The position numbers were made by a program, and so were the translations under genes. This document shows, piece by piece, positions 55,511 to 64,000 of a stretch of DNA of 64,000 bases. The stretch lies in NCBI RefSeq assembly GCF_006494775.1, contig NZ_CP041146.1:2046001-2110000 (forward strand), read 5' to 3'. The stretch comes from Nocardioides humi. GTDB lineage: Bacteria; Actinomycetota; Actinomycetes; Propionibacteriales; Nocardioidaceae. Under the pieces are notes generated by a model, which saw only the letters and a program-made list of their open reading frames with translations, was not told the DNA's origin and ran no database searches. The first letter of the stretch is position 1. The number at the start of each line of letters is the position of its first letter.

Positions 55511-56785
55511 TTGGCCGGATCCCAGGCGGCGGTGGCCGCGGCCTTCGCCCGCGAGCGCTGGCTCCTCCCCCGCCGGTACGACGCCGCGCGGGCCCGCGCG
55601 CTGGACCGGTTCCTGCGCGACGACCTGCGGAACGCCCCGTTCTACGCGGGTCTTGCCGGGCGGCCGCTGCACGAGCTGCCCGTCGTCGACAAGGCCACGG
55701 TGCTGGCCGACTTCGCGGCCTTCAACCGGCACGGCATCGCCCTCGACCGGGCGCTCGCGGTGGCCGAGGCCGGCGAGCGCTCGCGCGACTTCGCCGACAC
55801 GCTGCCGGGCGGGGTGACGGTGGGCCTGTCGTCCGGGACGTCCGGCACCCGCGGCGTCTTCCTCGTCTCGGAGGCGGAGAGCCGCCTGTGGGCGGGGATC
55901 CTGATGGGACAGCTGATGTCCGCCCGGTCACTGCGGACGCTCGCGCGGCGGCCGCTGCGGGTCGCGCTCTTCCTGCGCGCCAACAGCAACCTGTACCAGA
56001 CCCTCGACAGCCGCCGGGTGTCGTTCTCGTGGCACGACCTGACCGTGCCGCTGTCCGCGCACCTGCCGTCCTTGCCCGGGACGGACGTCCTGGTCGCCCC
56101 CGCGAGCGTGCTCCGGCAGATCGCGTCGGCGAGGCCCGCCGGGCTGCGTCCGCTGCAGGTCGTCTCGGTCGCGGAGACCCTGGAGCCCGACGACTCGGCG
56201 CTCATCGGTGCCGCCTTCGGGCGACCCGTCGAGCAGATCTACCAGGCCACCGAGGGCCTGCTCGCGGTCAGCTGTCCGGCCGGGCGGCTGCATCTCAACG
56301 AGGCGCACGTGCACGTCGAGCCGGAGTGGATCGACCACCGGCGCTTCCACCCGGTCGTCACCGACTTCACCCGGACGACGCAGTACGTCGTGCGGCACCG
56401 GCTCGACGACGTGCTGCTCGCCGCGCCCGCTCCCTGCCCGTGCGGGCGGCCGGGGCGTTCGATCGCAGCCGTCCTCGGCCGCGCCGACGACGTGCTCACC
56501 CTGCCAGCGCTCGCTCCGAGCAGGCCGGAGGTGCCGGCCTATCCCGACGTGCTGCGGCACGCGATCGCGCTCGCCGGCGACCTCGGCGACTACCGGATCG
56601 AGCAGCACGGCGCCGAGTGGCGACTCGCGGTGACCACCGGCGATCCACGGGCGCCGGAGCGGGTGGCCACGGAGGTCGGCCGACTGGCGCAGCGGCTGGA
56701 CGCACGACCGCCCGTCGTCGTACCCATGGCGTGGCCGGCGGAGGCGCCCGAGGCGAAGCGCCGGCGGATCAGGAGGGTGGCATGA
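55511..56785 (+). CDS. Adenylate-forming enzyme, F390-synthetase/CapK-like
   Basis: 424 aa; the TTG at 55,511 is two bases after the previous stop, and no better start is seen. An ANL-type P-loop (GLSSGTSGTRGVF), IYQATEGLLAVSCP and DDVLLAAPAPCPCGRPGRS match the CapK/PaaK-like family. It probably activates a carboxylic acid as an adenylate for transfer. Its stop overlaps the epimerase start (ATGA). Confidence 0.82.
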   Translation: MAGSQAAVAAAFARERWLLPRRYDAARARALDRFLRDDLRNAPFYAGLAGRPLHELPVVDKATVLADFAAFNRHGIALDRALAVAEAGERSRDFADTLPGGVTVGLSSGTSGTRGVFLVSEAESRLWAGILMGQLMSARSLRTLARRPLRVALFLRANSNLYQTLDSRRVSFSWHDLTVPLSAHLPSLPGTDVLVAPASVLRQIASARPAGLRPLQVVSVAETLEPDDSALIGAAFGRPVEQIYQATEGLLAVSCPAGRLHLNEAHVHVEPEWIDHRRFHPVVTDFTRTTQYVVRHRLDDVLLAAPAPCPCGRPGRSIAAVLGRADDVLTLPALAPSRPEVPAYPDVLRHAIALAGDLGDYRIEQHGAEWRLAVTTGDPRAPERVATEVGRLAQRLDARPPVVVPMAWPAEAPEAKRRRIRRVA

Positions 56786-57744
56786 GGCTGCTGGTGACCG
56801 GCGCGTCCGGGTTCGTGGGCGGGCGGCTGGTGGAGATGGCGGCCGCGGCCGGGCACGAGGTGGTCGGGCTCGGGCGGCGCCGGCTCGACCGCGACGGCTA
56901 CCTGAGCGTCGATCTCGGCCGCACCGACGTGGCCGGTCTGCCGGACCTGCCGTGGGAGCCGGACGCGGTCATCCACTGCGCGGCGCGGGCCACGCCGTAC
57001 GCGCGCCGCAGGGACTACGAGCGCGACAATGTCATCGCCACCCGGACCGTCGTGGACTGGTGCCTGCGGCTGGGGGGCTTGCGGCTGGTGCACGTGTCGT
57101 CGTCCTCGGTGCTCTACCGCGATGGCGACCAGCTCGACCTGACCGAGGACTCGCCGGTCGGACCGCGGTTCGCCAACGACTACGCGCGCACGAAGGCGGC
57201 GTCGGAGGAGATCGTCCGCAGGTACGGCGGATCGTGGGTCATCGCCCGGCCGCGGGCGGTGTTCGGGCCGGGCGACACCGTGCTGTTCCCACGGATCGTC
57301 GCCGCCGCGAAGGCCGGCCGGATCCCGCGGCTGACCGGGCGCGCGACACCTGCGGTGGGCGACCTGATCTACGTCGACAACCTCGCCGACTGCCTGCTGC
57401 AGCTCGCGGCGCGGCCCGAGCTCGGCGGCGTCTACCACCTCACCAACGCCGAGCCGGTGGAGATCCAGGCCATGCTGCTCGACGTGATCGCGCGGCTCGG
57501 CCTGGACCCGCCGACGCGTGAGGTCGGCGTCGCCACGGCCATGCGGGCGGCGACCGTGCTGGAGCGGACCTGGCGGATCCTGCACCTCCCCGGCGAGCCG
57601 CCGATCACGCCGTACGGCGTCGGCGTGCTGTCGTGGTCGAAGACGTTCGTGCCGGACCGGATGCTGCGCGACCTCGGCGCGCCGAAGGTATCGGTGGCGG
57701 AGGGCGTCGAGAGGTTCGTGGCCTGGCAGCGGGAGCACCTGTGA
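56782..57744 (+). CDS. NAD-dependent epimerase/3-beta-HSD-like dehydrogenase
   Basis: 320 aa. Rossmann motif TGASGFVGGRL, catalytic YARTKAASEE (YxxxK) with HVSSSSVLYRD, and VGDLIYVDNLADCL. It belongs to the extended SDR group that includes OleD-type and 3-beta-hydroxysteroid dehydrogenases, which act on beta-keto or beta-hydroxy acyl products. It could reduce the KAS III product (inference). Confidence 0.87.
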   Translation: MRLLVTGASGFVGGRLVEMAAAAGHEVVGLGRRRLDRDGYLSVDLGRTDVAGLPDLPWEPDAVIHCAARATPYARRRDYERDNVIATRTVVDWCLRLGGLRLVHVSSSSVLYRDGDQLDLTEDSPVGPRFANDYARTKAASEEIVRRYGGSWVIARPRAVFGPGDTVLFPRIVAAAKAGRIPRLTGRATPAVGDLIYVDNLADCLLQLAARPELGGVYHLTNAEPVEIQAMLLDVIARLGLDPPTREVGVATAMRAATVLERTWRILHLPGEPPITPYGVGVLSWSKTFVPDRMLRDLGAPKVSVAEGVERFVAWQREHL

Positions 57745-57753
57745 GGCGGGCGT

Positions 57754-57817
57754 GCAGGAATCACCGCTTCAGCGGCGATTCCTGCGCTTCCTGGCCGTTG
57801 CAACGGGCAAGAAGCGC
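57754..57817. repeat. Two adjacent hairpins before the GT2 gene
   Basis: Hairpin 1: gcaggaatcaccgct (57,754-57,768) with its complement at 57,771-57,785, one mismatch. Hairpin 2: gcgcttcctggccgttg (57,784-57,800) with 57,801-57,817, two mismatches. They interrupt an otherwise overlapping operon and may act as a partial terminator or mRNA processing site. Confidence 0.7.
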
Positions 57818-58970
57818 AGGAAACGGTCAACAAGTACGTGGCATCAGCCGGTGGGCATGGGCGGCCACGGGCGGCTATCTCGCGTTGCAGGGCGGCAAGG
57901 CGATCGCGGCGCTGCGTGCCGCGGACCGGGCGCCCGTCGCGGTGGAGCCCGCCGAGGACGCGATCGGGAAGGTCGTCGTCGTGCAGCCGATCCTGTCCGG
58001 CGACCCCGGGCTGGAGGACGCGCTGCGCGACAACCTGCTCGCGCTGGAGGGCGCGCGCTTCGTCTGGCTGGTCGACGAGGACGACCCGGAGGCCCGGCGC
58101 GTGGTCGACCGGATCGGCGCCGCGCCCCGCGTCGAGGTGCGGCTCTGCCCGCCCGCCCCGGACGGGGTGAACCCCAAGCTGGCCAAGCTCCAGCCCGCCC
58201 TCGACGCCGCGGCCGACGACGAGGTGCTCCTGGTGCTCGACGACGACACCCGGCTGCCGCGGGCCAGCCTCGGCGCGCTGCTCGGCGGCCTGGCGCACCA
58301 CACGCTGGCGACCGGGCTGCCGGCGTACCTCCCCGGGCGGACGCCGTGGGCGCGGCTGGTCGAGCAGTTCGTCGACAACAACGCGGTGCTGACGTACCTG
58401 CCGATGGCGCCGGTGACGATCAACGGGATGTGCTGGGCGATGCGGGTCGCGGACCTGCGCGCGCTCGGCGGGCTCACGCCGCTGCTGCGCCACCTCACCG
58501 ACGACCTCGCCGTCGCCGGCGCGGTGCTGGGCAGCGGCGGGACGATCTGCCAGACCGCGTCGCCGCAGTGGATCACCACCTCCGTGGACGACGGCGGGCA
58601 CTATGTGCGCCTGATGCACCGCTGGATGCTGTTCGCGAACCTGCTGCTGCGCCGTCAGCCACTCCGCACCGTCGTGGCGATCGCCCTGCTGCACGGCACC
58701 CACCCGAACCTGCTCTGGGCGATCCTCGTCGGCTCGGTCCGCTCGCGCCGTCCCGGGCCGCTGGTGGCGGTGCTCGGCGGCCGCTGGCTGCTGCTGCGGC
58801 TGGTGCAGCGGCGCATCTACGGCCGCTCGCTGCACGCGCCCGGGCTCTCGCTGGTCTCCGAGCTGGTCCAGCCGGCGCACCTCGCGCACGGTGCGGTCCA
58901 GCGCACCATCCGCTGGCGTACCCGCACCTACCGGGTCCGCTCCGACGTCGACTTCACGCCTGTCCGATGA
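57798..58970 (+). CDS. Family 2/21-type membrane glycosyltransferase
   Basis: About 390 aa; the start is uncertain (TTG 57,798 chosen; no ATG or GTG in frame nearby). An N-terminal hydrophobic segment (WAWAATGGYLAL) precedes a GT-A domain resembling ceramide glucosyltransferase: VVVQPILSGDPGLEDALRDN, LLVLDDDTRLP (DxD-type), GMCWAMRVADLRALGG, LTDDLAVAGAVL, and QTASPQW with a later HRWM. C-terminal hydrophobic segments suggest a membrane enzyme glycosylating a lipid. Confidence 0.8.
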   Translation: MQRARSAGNGQQVRGISRWAWAATGGYLALQGGKAIAALRAADRAPVAVEPAEDAIGKVVVVQPILSGDPGLEDALRDNLLALEGARFVWLVDEDDPEARRVVDRIGAAPRVEVRLCPPAPDGVNPKLAKLQPALDAAADDEVLLVLDDDTRLPRASLGALLGGLAHHTLATGLPAYLPGRTPWARLVEQFVDNNAVLTYLPMAPVTINGMCWAMRVADLRALGGLTPLLRHLTDDLAVAGAVLGSGGTICQTASPQWITTSVDDGGHYVRLMHRWMLFANLLLRRQPLRTVVAIALLHGTHPNLLWAILVGSVRSRRPGPLVAVLGGRWLLLRLVQRRIYGRSLHAPGLSLVSELVQPAHLAHGAVQRTIRWRTRTYRVRSDVDFTPVR

Positions 58971-58977
58971 GGCCGCG

Positions 58978-59532
58978 ATGAGGCTCCAGGTCCTCCACCT
59001 GACGGGGCAGAGCGACCCGCGCTCGTGCGCGCTCTCCCCCGCCCAGCACGCCTTCCTCGACGACCTGCCCCTGCCCGAGGACGCGAAGGTCCGGCTCAAC
59101 TTCCCGTACGACGCCGGGCTGGCGCCGTACCGGAGGGTGCCGCTGTGGCGTGGCAGCCTGTGCCACGCGGTGCTGTTCGGGCGGATCCGGCTGGCGCGGG
59201 GCGCGTGGGCGCGCCGGCATCGGCCACTCGTCGAGCGCCGGCTGCGCGCGGCGGACCGGACGCTGGTGCTGGCCGGGTCGATCGGCCTGGACCTGCTCGG
59301 GCGCCTCGACCTGCCGGCCGACCTGCTGGACCGGCTCACCGTGGTCGCCTACGGCGCGGTCGCCCCCCGGCCGCCGGCATGCCGGACGATCCGGGTCGGC
59401 AGCCGGGCGGACCACCTCGCCCGGTGGTGGCCGCACGACGTCGAGGTGGCCGCCGGGCACCTCGACTACCTCGCCTCCCCGGAGCTCGCCAGGCTGTGCC
59501 GCGAGCTGGTCGCCGAGCTGGAGGCGGCGTGA
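58978..59532 (+). CDS. Unknown protein of the glycosyltransferase operon
   Basis: 184 aa from ATG 58,978. Reads MRLQVLHLTGQSDPRSCALS, then PEDAKVRLNFPYDAG, DRTLVLAGSIGLDLLGRLDLP and SRADHLARWWPHDVEVAAGHLDYL. No family recognised; no membrane segment. Its stop overlaps the UGT start (GTGA), so it likely acts in the same pathway. Confidence 0.65.
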   Translation: MRLQVLHLTGQSDPRSCALSPAQHAFLDDLPLPEDAKVRLNFPYDAGLAPYRRVPLWRGSLCHAVLFGRIRLARGAWARRHRPLVERRLRAADRTLVLAGSIGLDLLGRLDLPADLLDRLTVVAYGAVAPRPPACRTIRVGSRADHLARWWPHDVEVAAGHLDYLASPELARLCRELVAELEAA

Positions 59533-60793
59533 GGCGGGTCGACCTGGTCGCGCCGCCGATGGCGGGCCACCTGCACCCGGTCCTCGGCATCGCCGCCCGC
59601 CTCGCGCAGGAGCCCCGGCTCGACGTCCGGGTGGTCAGCACGGCCGCCGCGCAGCCCGCGATCACCGCAGCCGGCGTGGCCGGGCTCGCCCTGCTGGACG
59701 GCGCCGACGAGGTGATCGAGACGGTCGTGAACCCGCCGTACCGGATCGGCAGCGACCCCCGGCTCCTGTTCCGGCAGTTCCGGGCGGCGGTGGCGCTGCA
59801 GGCGGACTTCCGGCGCGAGCTGCTGGCCGCCTGGGGCCGTTGCCAGCCCGACCTGGTCGTCGCCGACTTCACCATGGGAGCCGTCGGCACCGCCGCCGAC
59901 GAGATCGGCGTGCCGTGGTGGACCACCCACCCGTCGCCGTGCGCGATCGAGGGACGGGCCGGCCCGCCGTCGTACCTCGGCGGCTGGCGGCCGGGGAGCT
60001 CGGCCGCCGGTCGCGCGCGGGACGCGGCCGGCCGGGCCGCCGTGCGGGGGTTCAAGCGGGTGGCGCCACGGCTGGCCGGGGTCCGGCTGGCCGATGTGGG
60101 CATGGCGCGGATCCACCGGGAGGACGGCTCGGAGTCGATCTACTCCCCGAGCGGGTCTTCGCGCTGACGCCGGAGGCGATCGAGTACCCGCGGGCGCTGC
60201 CTGCCGCGGTGCGGTACGTCGGCCCGGTGCTGCACACCCCGCCGTCACCGGTCGCGGCGCCGGTGCTCGACCCCGGGCGGCGCTCGGTGCTGGTCACCGC
60301 CGGCACGCATCTGCCCTGGCACAAGGCCGATCTCGTCGCCCGTGCCGCCGCGGCGGCCGCCCGGCTCCCGGACGTCGACGTGCACGTCAGCCTCGGCGGC
60401 GCCGCACCGGCGCCTCCGCTCCGGGCGCCGGGCGTGGTGGTGCACGAGTACGTCGACTACGCCCGCGACCTGCCCCGGTTCGACGCGGTCGTCCACCACG
60501 GCGGCGCCGGGGTGCTCGGCCACACCCTCGCCGCGGGCCTGCCGGCGGTGGTGTGGCCGGTCGACTACGACCAGTTCGACCACGCCGTGCGCCTGACCGA
60601 CGCCGGCGTCGCGGTCCGGGTACGCCGGCCCGGCGGGCTCGCCGACGCGCTGCGCCGGGTGCTCGACCAGCCGTCGTACCGGACCGCCGCGGAGCGGATC
60701 GCCGCCACGATCGCGCTGGAGCCGGCCGTCGAGACGATCGCCGCCGAGGTGCGCGCCCGCCTGCACCTCGACTCCCGGCATCCGCGAGGATGA
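59529..60793 (+). CDS. UGT/MGT-type glycosyltransferase (one-base frameshift)
   Basis: About 421 aa from the GTG at 59,529. The N-terminal acceptor domain reads VRRVDLVAPPMAGHLHPVLG. At 60,145-60,148 a run of four C should be five: YSPERVFALTPEAIEYPRAL and the rest continue in the next frame. The C-terminal donor domain has VLVTAGTHLPW, VVVHEYVDYARDLPRFDAVVHHGG and AGLPAVVWPVDYDQFDHA, the GT1 signature. It would add a sugar to a small lipophilic acceptor. Confidence 0.85.
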
Positions 60794-60797
60794 CTCC

Positions 60798-61388
60798 GTG
60801 CCTGCCGACGAGCCCGAGCCGACCGAGCCGCCAGCCGACCTGGCTCCCGCCGACCTCCCGCGCGCCGAGGAGCGGGAGCAGGAGCACGCCGCGTTCCGGT
60901 CGCTGCTGAACCCCCACGCGAGGTCCCCGGTTCGACCCGCTGACCGACCCGGCCGCGGATGCGGAGCCGGAGCCCCTCGATGAGCACGAGGCGTTCCGGC
61001 GGGTCGTGGCGACCAGCCACGAGGTCCCCCGCTTCGAGCCGCTCGACGGCGCCGTGCCCGGCCTCGGCGACCGGACCGTCCGCCGGCGCCGGCGCAGCAG
61101 GCGTCGCCGGTCCGCCGGGCACGGGAGGCGGCTCGAGCCGGCCGTCGCCGTACCCGCTCCCGAGCCCGCTGTCGAGCCTGCTGTCGACCCCGCCCCATGC
61201 GCGGTCCGGCCGGGGCCGACCGGCGCGAGACGCTGATCCTGGTGGCCGTGCTGGCGGTGCTGGTGCTGCTCGGCGTCGTCTACACCGTGGTCCAGCAGTC
61301 CGACCGGCCGTCCGACGGCGGACCGCCCGACAGCGCGCCTCACGGCGCGAGCCTGGCGACCTCCCAGCCGGCGGACGTCCGCAGGTAG
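60798..61388 (+). CDS. Single-pass membrane protein of unknown function (several frameshifts)
   Basis: Three frames line up as one protein: VPADEPEPTEPPADLAPADL, then DEHEAFRRVVATSHEVPRFEPL with basic stretch VRRRRRSRRRR, then ETLILVAVLAVLVLLGVVYTVV. Each junction lacks one C: about 60,924-60,927, and 61,192-61,195 just before atgcgc. The result is an acidic cytoplasmic part, a basic stretch and one membrane helix. Function unknown. The 3' end overlaps pdxH by about 49 bp in the opposite direction. Confidence 0.55.
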
Positions 61389-62017
61389 CGCAGCCGGTCG
61401 TGCATCCGGCCCGGCCGGCCCTGCCAGAACTCGAAGGACGCGGGCTGGACGCGGTACCCGCCCCAGGCCGGGGGCACGGGCACGTCGCCGCCGGCGAAGC
61501 GCTCCTCGGCCTCGCGGTAGCGCCGGTCGAGCTCGGCCCGCCCGGCGACCACGGCCGACTGCGGCGAGGCCCAGGCACCGACCTGGGCGCCGCGCGGACG
61601 GGAGGCGAAGTACGCCGCGACCTGCTCCGGCGCGAGCGGGTGGGCGGTGCCCTCCACCCGCACCTGCCGCTCCAGCGGGTGCCACGGGAACAGCAGCGCG
61701 CAGCGTGGCTCGCGGTCCAGCGCGCGGCCCTTGCGGGAGCCGGTGTTGGTGAAGAAGGTGAACCCGTCGTCGGGCCGCTCGGCGGCGACGCCCTTGAGCA
61801 GCACCATCCGCGCCGACGGTGCGCCGTCGGGGTCGACGGTCGCCACGACCATCGCGTTCGGCTCGTGCACACCGGCAGCGGCGACCTCGTCGAACCAGCG
61901 CCGCCACAGCGCCCACGGGTCCGGGTCGACGTCGTCCTCGGCGAGTCCGGCGTCGCCGTACTCCCTGCGCAGCGCGGCCAGCAGCTCGGGGTCGGGTCGT
62001 GCGGTCGGGTCGGCCAT
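61340..62017 (-). CDS. pdxH: Pyridoxine/pyridoxamine 5'-phosphate oxidase
   Basis: 225 aa. Last step of pyridoxal phosphate synthesis, FMN-dependent. Family blocks: PNAMVVATVDPDGAPSARMVLLKG, GFTFFTNTGSRKGRALDR, CALLFPWHPLERQVRVEG and the C-terminal FEFWQGRPGRMHDRLRY ... WEVARLAP, which is diagnostic of PdxH. Length is typical. Confidence 0.95.
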   Translation of the reverse strand: MADPTARPDPELLAALRREYGDAGLAEDDVDPDPWALWRRWFDEVAAAGVHEPNAMVVATVDPDGAPSARMVLLKGVAAERPDDGFTFFTNTGSRKGRALDREPRCALLFPWHPLERQVRVEGTAHPLAPEQVAAYFASRPRGAQVGAWASPQSAVVAGRAELDRRYREAEERFAGGDVPVPPAWGGYRVQPASFEFWQGRPGRMHDRLRYLRTSAGWEVARLAP

Positions 62018-62125
62018 GGACCCACCTTAGGGACCGGGTGCGACGGGCCGTGGGGCAGAATGCCGGGTGGCCCGCGGGCCGCCCGGTGACGGACGGCTCG
62101 CCCGTATCGCTCGAAGGAGTCGCCG

Positions 62126-63229
62126 ATGCCCGAGGTACACCACGGACTGGAGGGCGTCATCGCCTTCGAGACCCAGATCGCGGAGCCCGACAAGGAGGGC
62201 TCGGCGCTGCGCTACCGCGGCGTCGACATCGAGGACCTGGCCGGCCGGGTCCCCTTCGAGAACGTCTGGGGCCTGCTCATCGACGGCTCCTTCACGCCGG
62301 GGCTGCCGCCGGCCGAGGCGTTCAGCCTCCCGGTCCACACCGGCGACGTCCGGGTCGACGTGCAGGCCGCGATCGCGATGCTCGCGCCCGCCTTCGGCTT
62401 CGGCCAGACCTATGACATCAGCGACGAGCAGGCGCGTGAGGATCTCGCCCGGGTCGCCGTGATGGTGCTGTCGTACGCCGGCCAGTCGGCCCGCGACATC
62501 CACCTGCCCGTCGTACCCCAGAAGACGGTCGACGAGGGCACGACCCTGGCCGAGAAGTTCCTCATCCGCTGGCGCGGCGAGGCGGATCCCAAGCACGCGC
62601 ACGCGATCGACGCGTACTGGTCCTCCGCCGCCGAGCACGGCATGAACGCCTCCACCTTCACCGCCCGGGTCATCACCTCGACCGGCGCCGACGTCGCGGC
62701 GGCCTTCTCCGGCGCCATCGGCGCGATGAGCGGCCCGCTGCACGGCGGCGCGCCCTCGCGGGTGCTGGGCATGATCGAGGAGGTCGAGAGGTCCGGCGAC
62801 GCCCGTGCGTACGTCAAGGGCCTGCTCGACTCCGGCGAGCGGCTGATGGGCTTCGGCCACCGCGTCTACCGCGCCGAGGACCCGCGCGCCCGGGTGCTGC
62901 GCCGCACCGCCCGCGAGCTCGGCGCCCCGCGCTACGAGGTCGCCGAGGCGCTCGAGCAGGCCGCCCTCGCCGAGCTGCGCGAGCGCCGCCCGGACCGGGT
63001 GCTGGAGACCAATGTCGAGTTCTGGGCGGCGATCGTGCTCGACTTCGCCGACGTCCCGGCGAACATGTTCACCTCGATGTTCACCTGCGCCCGCACCGGC
63101 GGCTGGTCGGCCCACATCCTGGAGCAGAAGACGACCGGCCGCCTGATCCGCCCGTCCGCCATCTACACCGGCCCCTCGACCCGGCCCGCCAGCGAGATCG
63201 AGGGCTGGAACCCCGCCTGGGCGGACTGA
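62126..63229 (+). CDS. Citrate synthase
   Basis: 367 aa, ATG 62,126 after gaaggag. Joins acetyl-CoA and oxaloacetate. Conserved regions: LRYRGVDIEDLAGRVPFENV, SGPLHGGAPSRVLGMI with the catalytic His, GFGHRVYRAEDPRARVLR, and NVEFWAAIVLDFADVPANMF with the catalytic Asp region. The short type I length and ending (ARTGGWSAHILEQ) match the citrate synthase 2 (CitA) group of actinobacteria. Confidence 0.94.
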   Translation: MPEVHHGLEGVIAFETQIAEPDKEGSALRYRGVDIEDLAGRVPFENVWGLLIDGSFTPGLPPAEAFSLPVHTGDVRVDVQAAIAMLAPAFGFGQTYDISDEQAREDLARVAVMVLSYAGQSARDIHLPVVPQKTVDEGTTLAEKFLIRWRGEADPKHAHAIDAYWSSAAEHGMNASTFTARVITSTGADVAAAFSGAIGAMSGPLHGGAPSRVLGMIEEVERSGDARAYVKGLLDSGERLMGFGHRVYRAEDPRARVLRRTARELGAPRYEVAEALEQAALAELRERRPDRVLETNVEFWAAIVLDFADVPANMFTSMFTCARTGGWSAHILEQKTTGRLIRPSAIYTGPSTRPASEIEGWNPAWAD

Positions 63230-63286
63230 GCCGCGCACGACCGCCACCCGTGCCTCCCGGCGGCTGTTCCGGCGGGGTGCCTGTCG

Positions 63287-63406
63287 CGCGCTGTAACACG
63301 TTGTTCGCCCCTCTCCCAGCCGCAAGACATCGCAGAATCGGGTCTGTGCGGGGCGGCTACAGCAGGCATGAGGCGGGTAGACGGGCCAACAACGTGTTAC
63401 AGCGCG
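63287..63406. repeat. Long-range inverted repeat with 19-bp arms
   Basis: cgcgctgtaacacgttgtt (63,287-63,305) and its exact complement (63,388-63,406) enclose 82 bp that contain no gene. It lies between the converging citrate synthase and LysR genes. It could be a terminator, or the ends of a very small nonautonomous element. Confidence 0.75.
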
Positions 63407-63446
63407 AGGTCCCGGCAGCGCCGAGCCAGCGCCGAGCCAGCGCCGC

Positions 63447-64000
63447 TCAGAGCGCGATGCCGAGCTGCTCCAGCAGGGCGGCGGCGGCCGGGGAGGGGCC
63501 GAACCTGCTCCACACGACGTGCTCGGTGCGGACCGGCGCCCGGGTGACGGGGACGTCGACCAGCCCGGGCAGCTGGTCGACGAAAGCCGAGGCGAGCAGG
63601 GCGACGGCCAGCCCGGCGCGCAGGATCCGCCCCATCAGCAGCATGTCGGTGGTCTCGAAGCTCACCTCGCGGCGGAGCCCGGCGTCCGCGAAGGCGCCGT
63701 CGGCCTGGAGCCGCCCGGTGGTCCCGGCGGGGAAGTCGACGAAGGTCTCCCCGGCGAGCCGCTCGAGGGTCAGCCGGGAGCGCCCGGCGAGCGGGTGACC
63801 GGGCGCCATCACGGCACGGTGGTGGTCGCGGGACAGCCTGCGGCCCGCGACGCCGTCGACCTCCCACCCCTCCGGCAGGCCGAGGAAGGCGAGGTCCAGC
63901 ACCCCGTCGGCAACCTGCTGCACGTGGGTGTCGCTGTTGCCGCTGGTGAGCCGGACCTGCACCTGCGGGTACCGCTCGCGGAAGGTCCGCAGCGCCTCCG
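63447..64000 (-). CDS. LysR-family transcriptional regulator, C-terminal part (runs off the window)
   Basis: The frame is open to the right edge, so the N-terminal HTH is outside. The visible part (from ALRTFRERYPQVQVRLTSGN) is a LysR effector-binding domain: VADGVLDLAFLGLPEGWEVD, HPLAGRSRLTLERLAGETFVDFP, ILRAGLAVALLASAFV. The target is unknown. Confidence 0.85.
   Translation of the reverse strand, partial: EALRTFRERYPQVQVRLTSGNSDTHVQQVADGVLDLAFLGLPEGWEVDGVAGRRLSRDHHRAVMAPGHPLAGRSRLTLERLAGETFVDFPAGTTGRLQADGAFADAGLRREVSFETTDMLLMGRILRAGLAVALLASAFVDQLPGLVDVPVTRAPVRTEHVVWSRFGPSPAAAALLEQLGIAL

Overview
The window is high-GC DNA whose gene content points to an actinobacterium, probably a Nocardioides-like member of the Propionibacteriales. 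The evidence is an IdeR-type DtxR regulator, a DUF222/13E12 HNH protein behind an actinobacterial LexA box, a DUF2277 gene, many GTGA/ATGA overlapping operons and actinobacterial IS481/IS256/IS3 elements. The genus is an inference from content. No rRNA, tRNA or CRISPR array was seen.

Region 1 (about 1-22,913, all toxin genes on the minus strand) is a polymorphic-toxin locus. One giant membrane-anchored Rhs protein (22,913 down to 11,014) carries Kelch, LamG, RCC1, glycine-rich and YD repeats, an Rhs core and a C-terminal toxin tip. Downstream lies an array of displaced tips and immunity genes. It includes a 2,317-bp perfect-looking tandem duplication holding toxin tip, immunity gene, an RNA 2'-phosphotransferase (KptA/Tpt1) and a zinc-ribbon gene. 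It also holds a second secreted toxin with a frameshifted immunity gene, a truncated third secreted module, an Rhs core fragment with a Cys4 nuclease-like tip plus immunity gene, and a Hint-toxin tip plus immunity gene. An IS256 element with an 8-bp target duplication and two IS3 remnants have broken the array. The KptA gene is translationally coupled to the toxin and immunity genes and is the most unusual component.

Region 2 (23.1-28.5 kb) has a lytic-transglycosylase-like protein lacking the expected catalytic Glu, a damaged methyltransferase, a TetR regulator and two inverted IS481 elements separated and flanked by three copies of a 14-bp sequence.

Region 3 (28.5-37.3 kb) has a LexA-box-controlled HNH gene, a DUF2277-Pcm-sirtuin operon, IdeR, a hotdog-like protein coupled to a GH13 alpha-glucosidase, and a MarR-MFS drug-efflux pair. 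The MFS gene has a leader with a promoter, a 12-aa leader peptide with a perfect Shine-Dalgarno, a Rho-independent attenuator and a MarR-type operator.

Region 4 (37.3-46.4 kb) is nutrient transport: a MetQNI-type methionine importer, a TauD-type dioxygenase, a ProXVW-type glycine-betaine importer, a LysR regulator, an SMR exporter and a lipoprotein. Region 5 (46.4-53.6 kb) is a TetR-controlled heterodimeric ABC exporter with a TetR operator, a secreted CocE-type hydrolase and a patatin.

Region 6 (53.7-60.8 kb) is a seven-gene overlapping operon: KAS III, MBL hydrolase, adenylate-forming enzyme, NAD epimerase, GT2, unknown protein and UGT-type glycosyltransferase. It looks like an uncharacterised acyl-glycoside or glycolipid pathway. 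The right end has a frameshifted membrane protein, PdxH, a citrate synthase and a partial LysR regulator.

A caution applies throughout: at least six genes are broken by the loss of exactly one base in a short G/C run. This pattern suggests residual homopolymer errors in the assembly rather than true pseudogenes.
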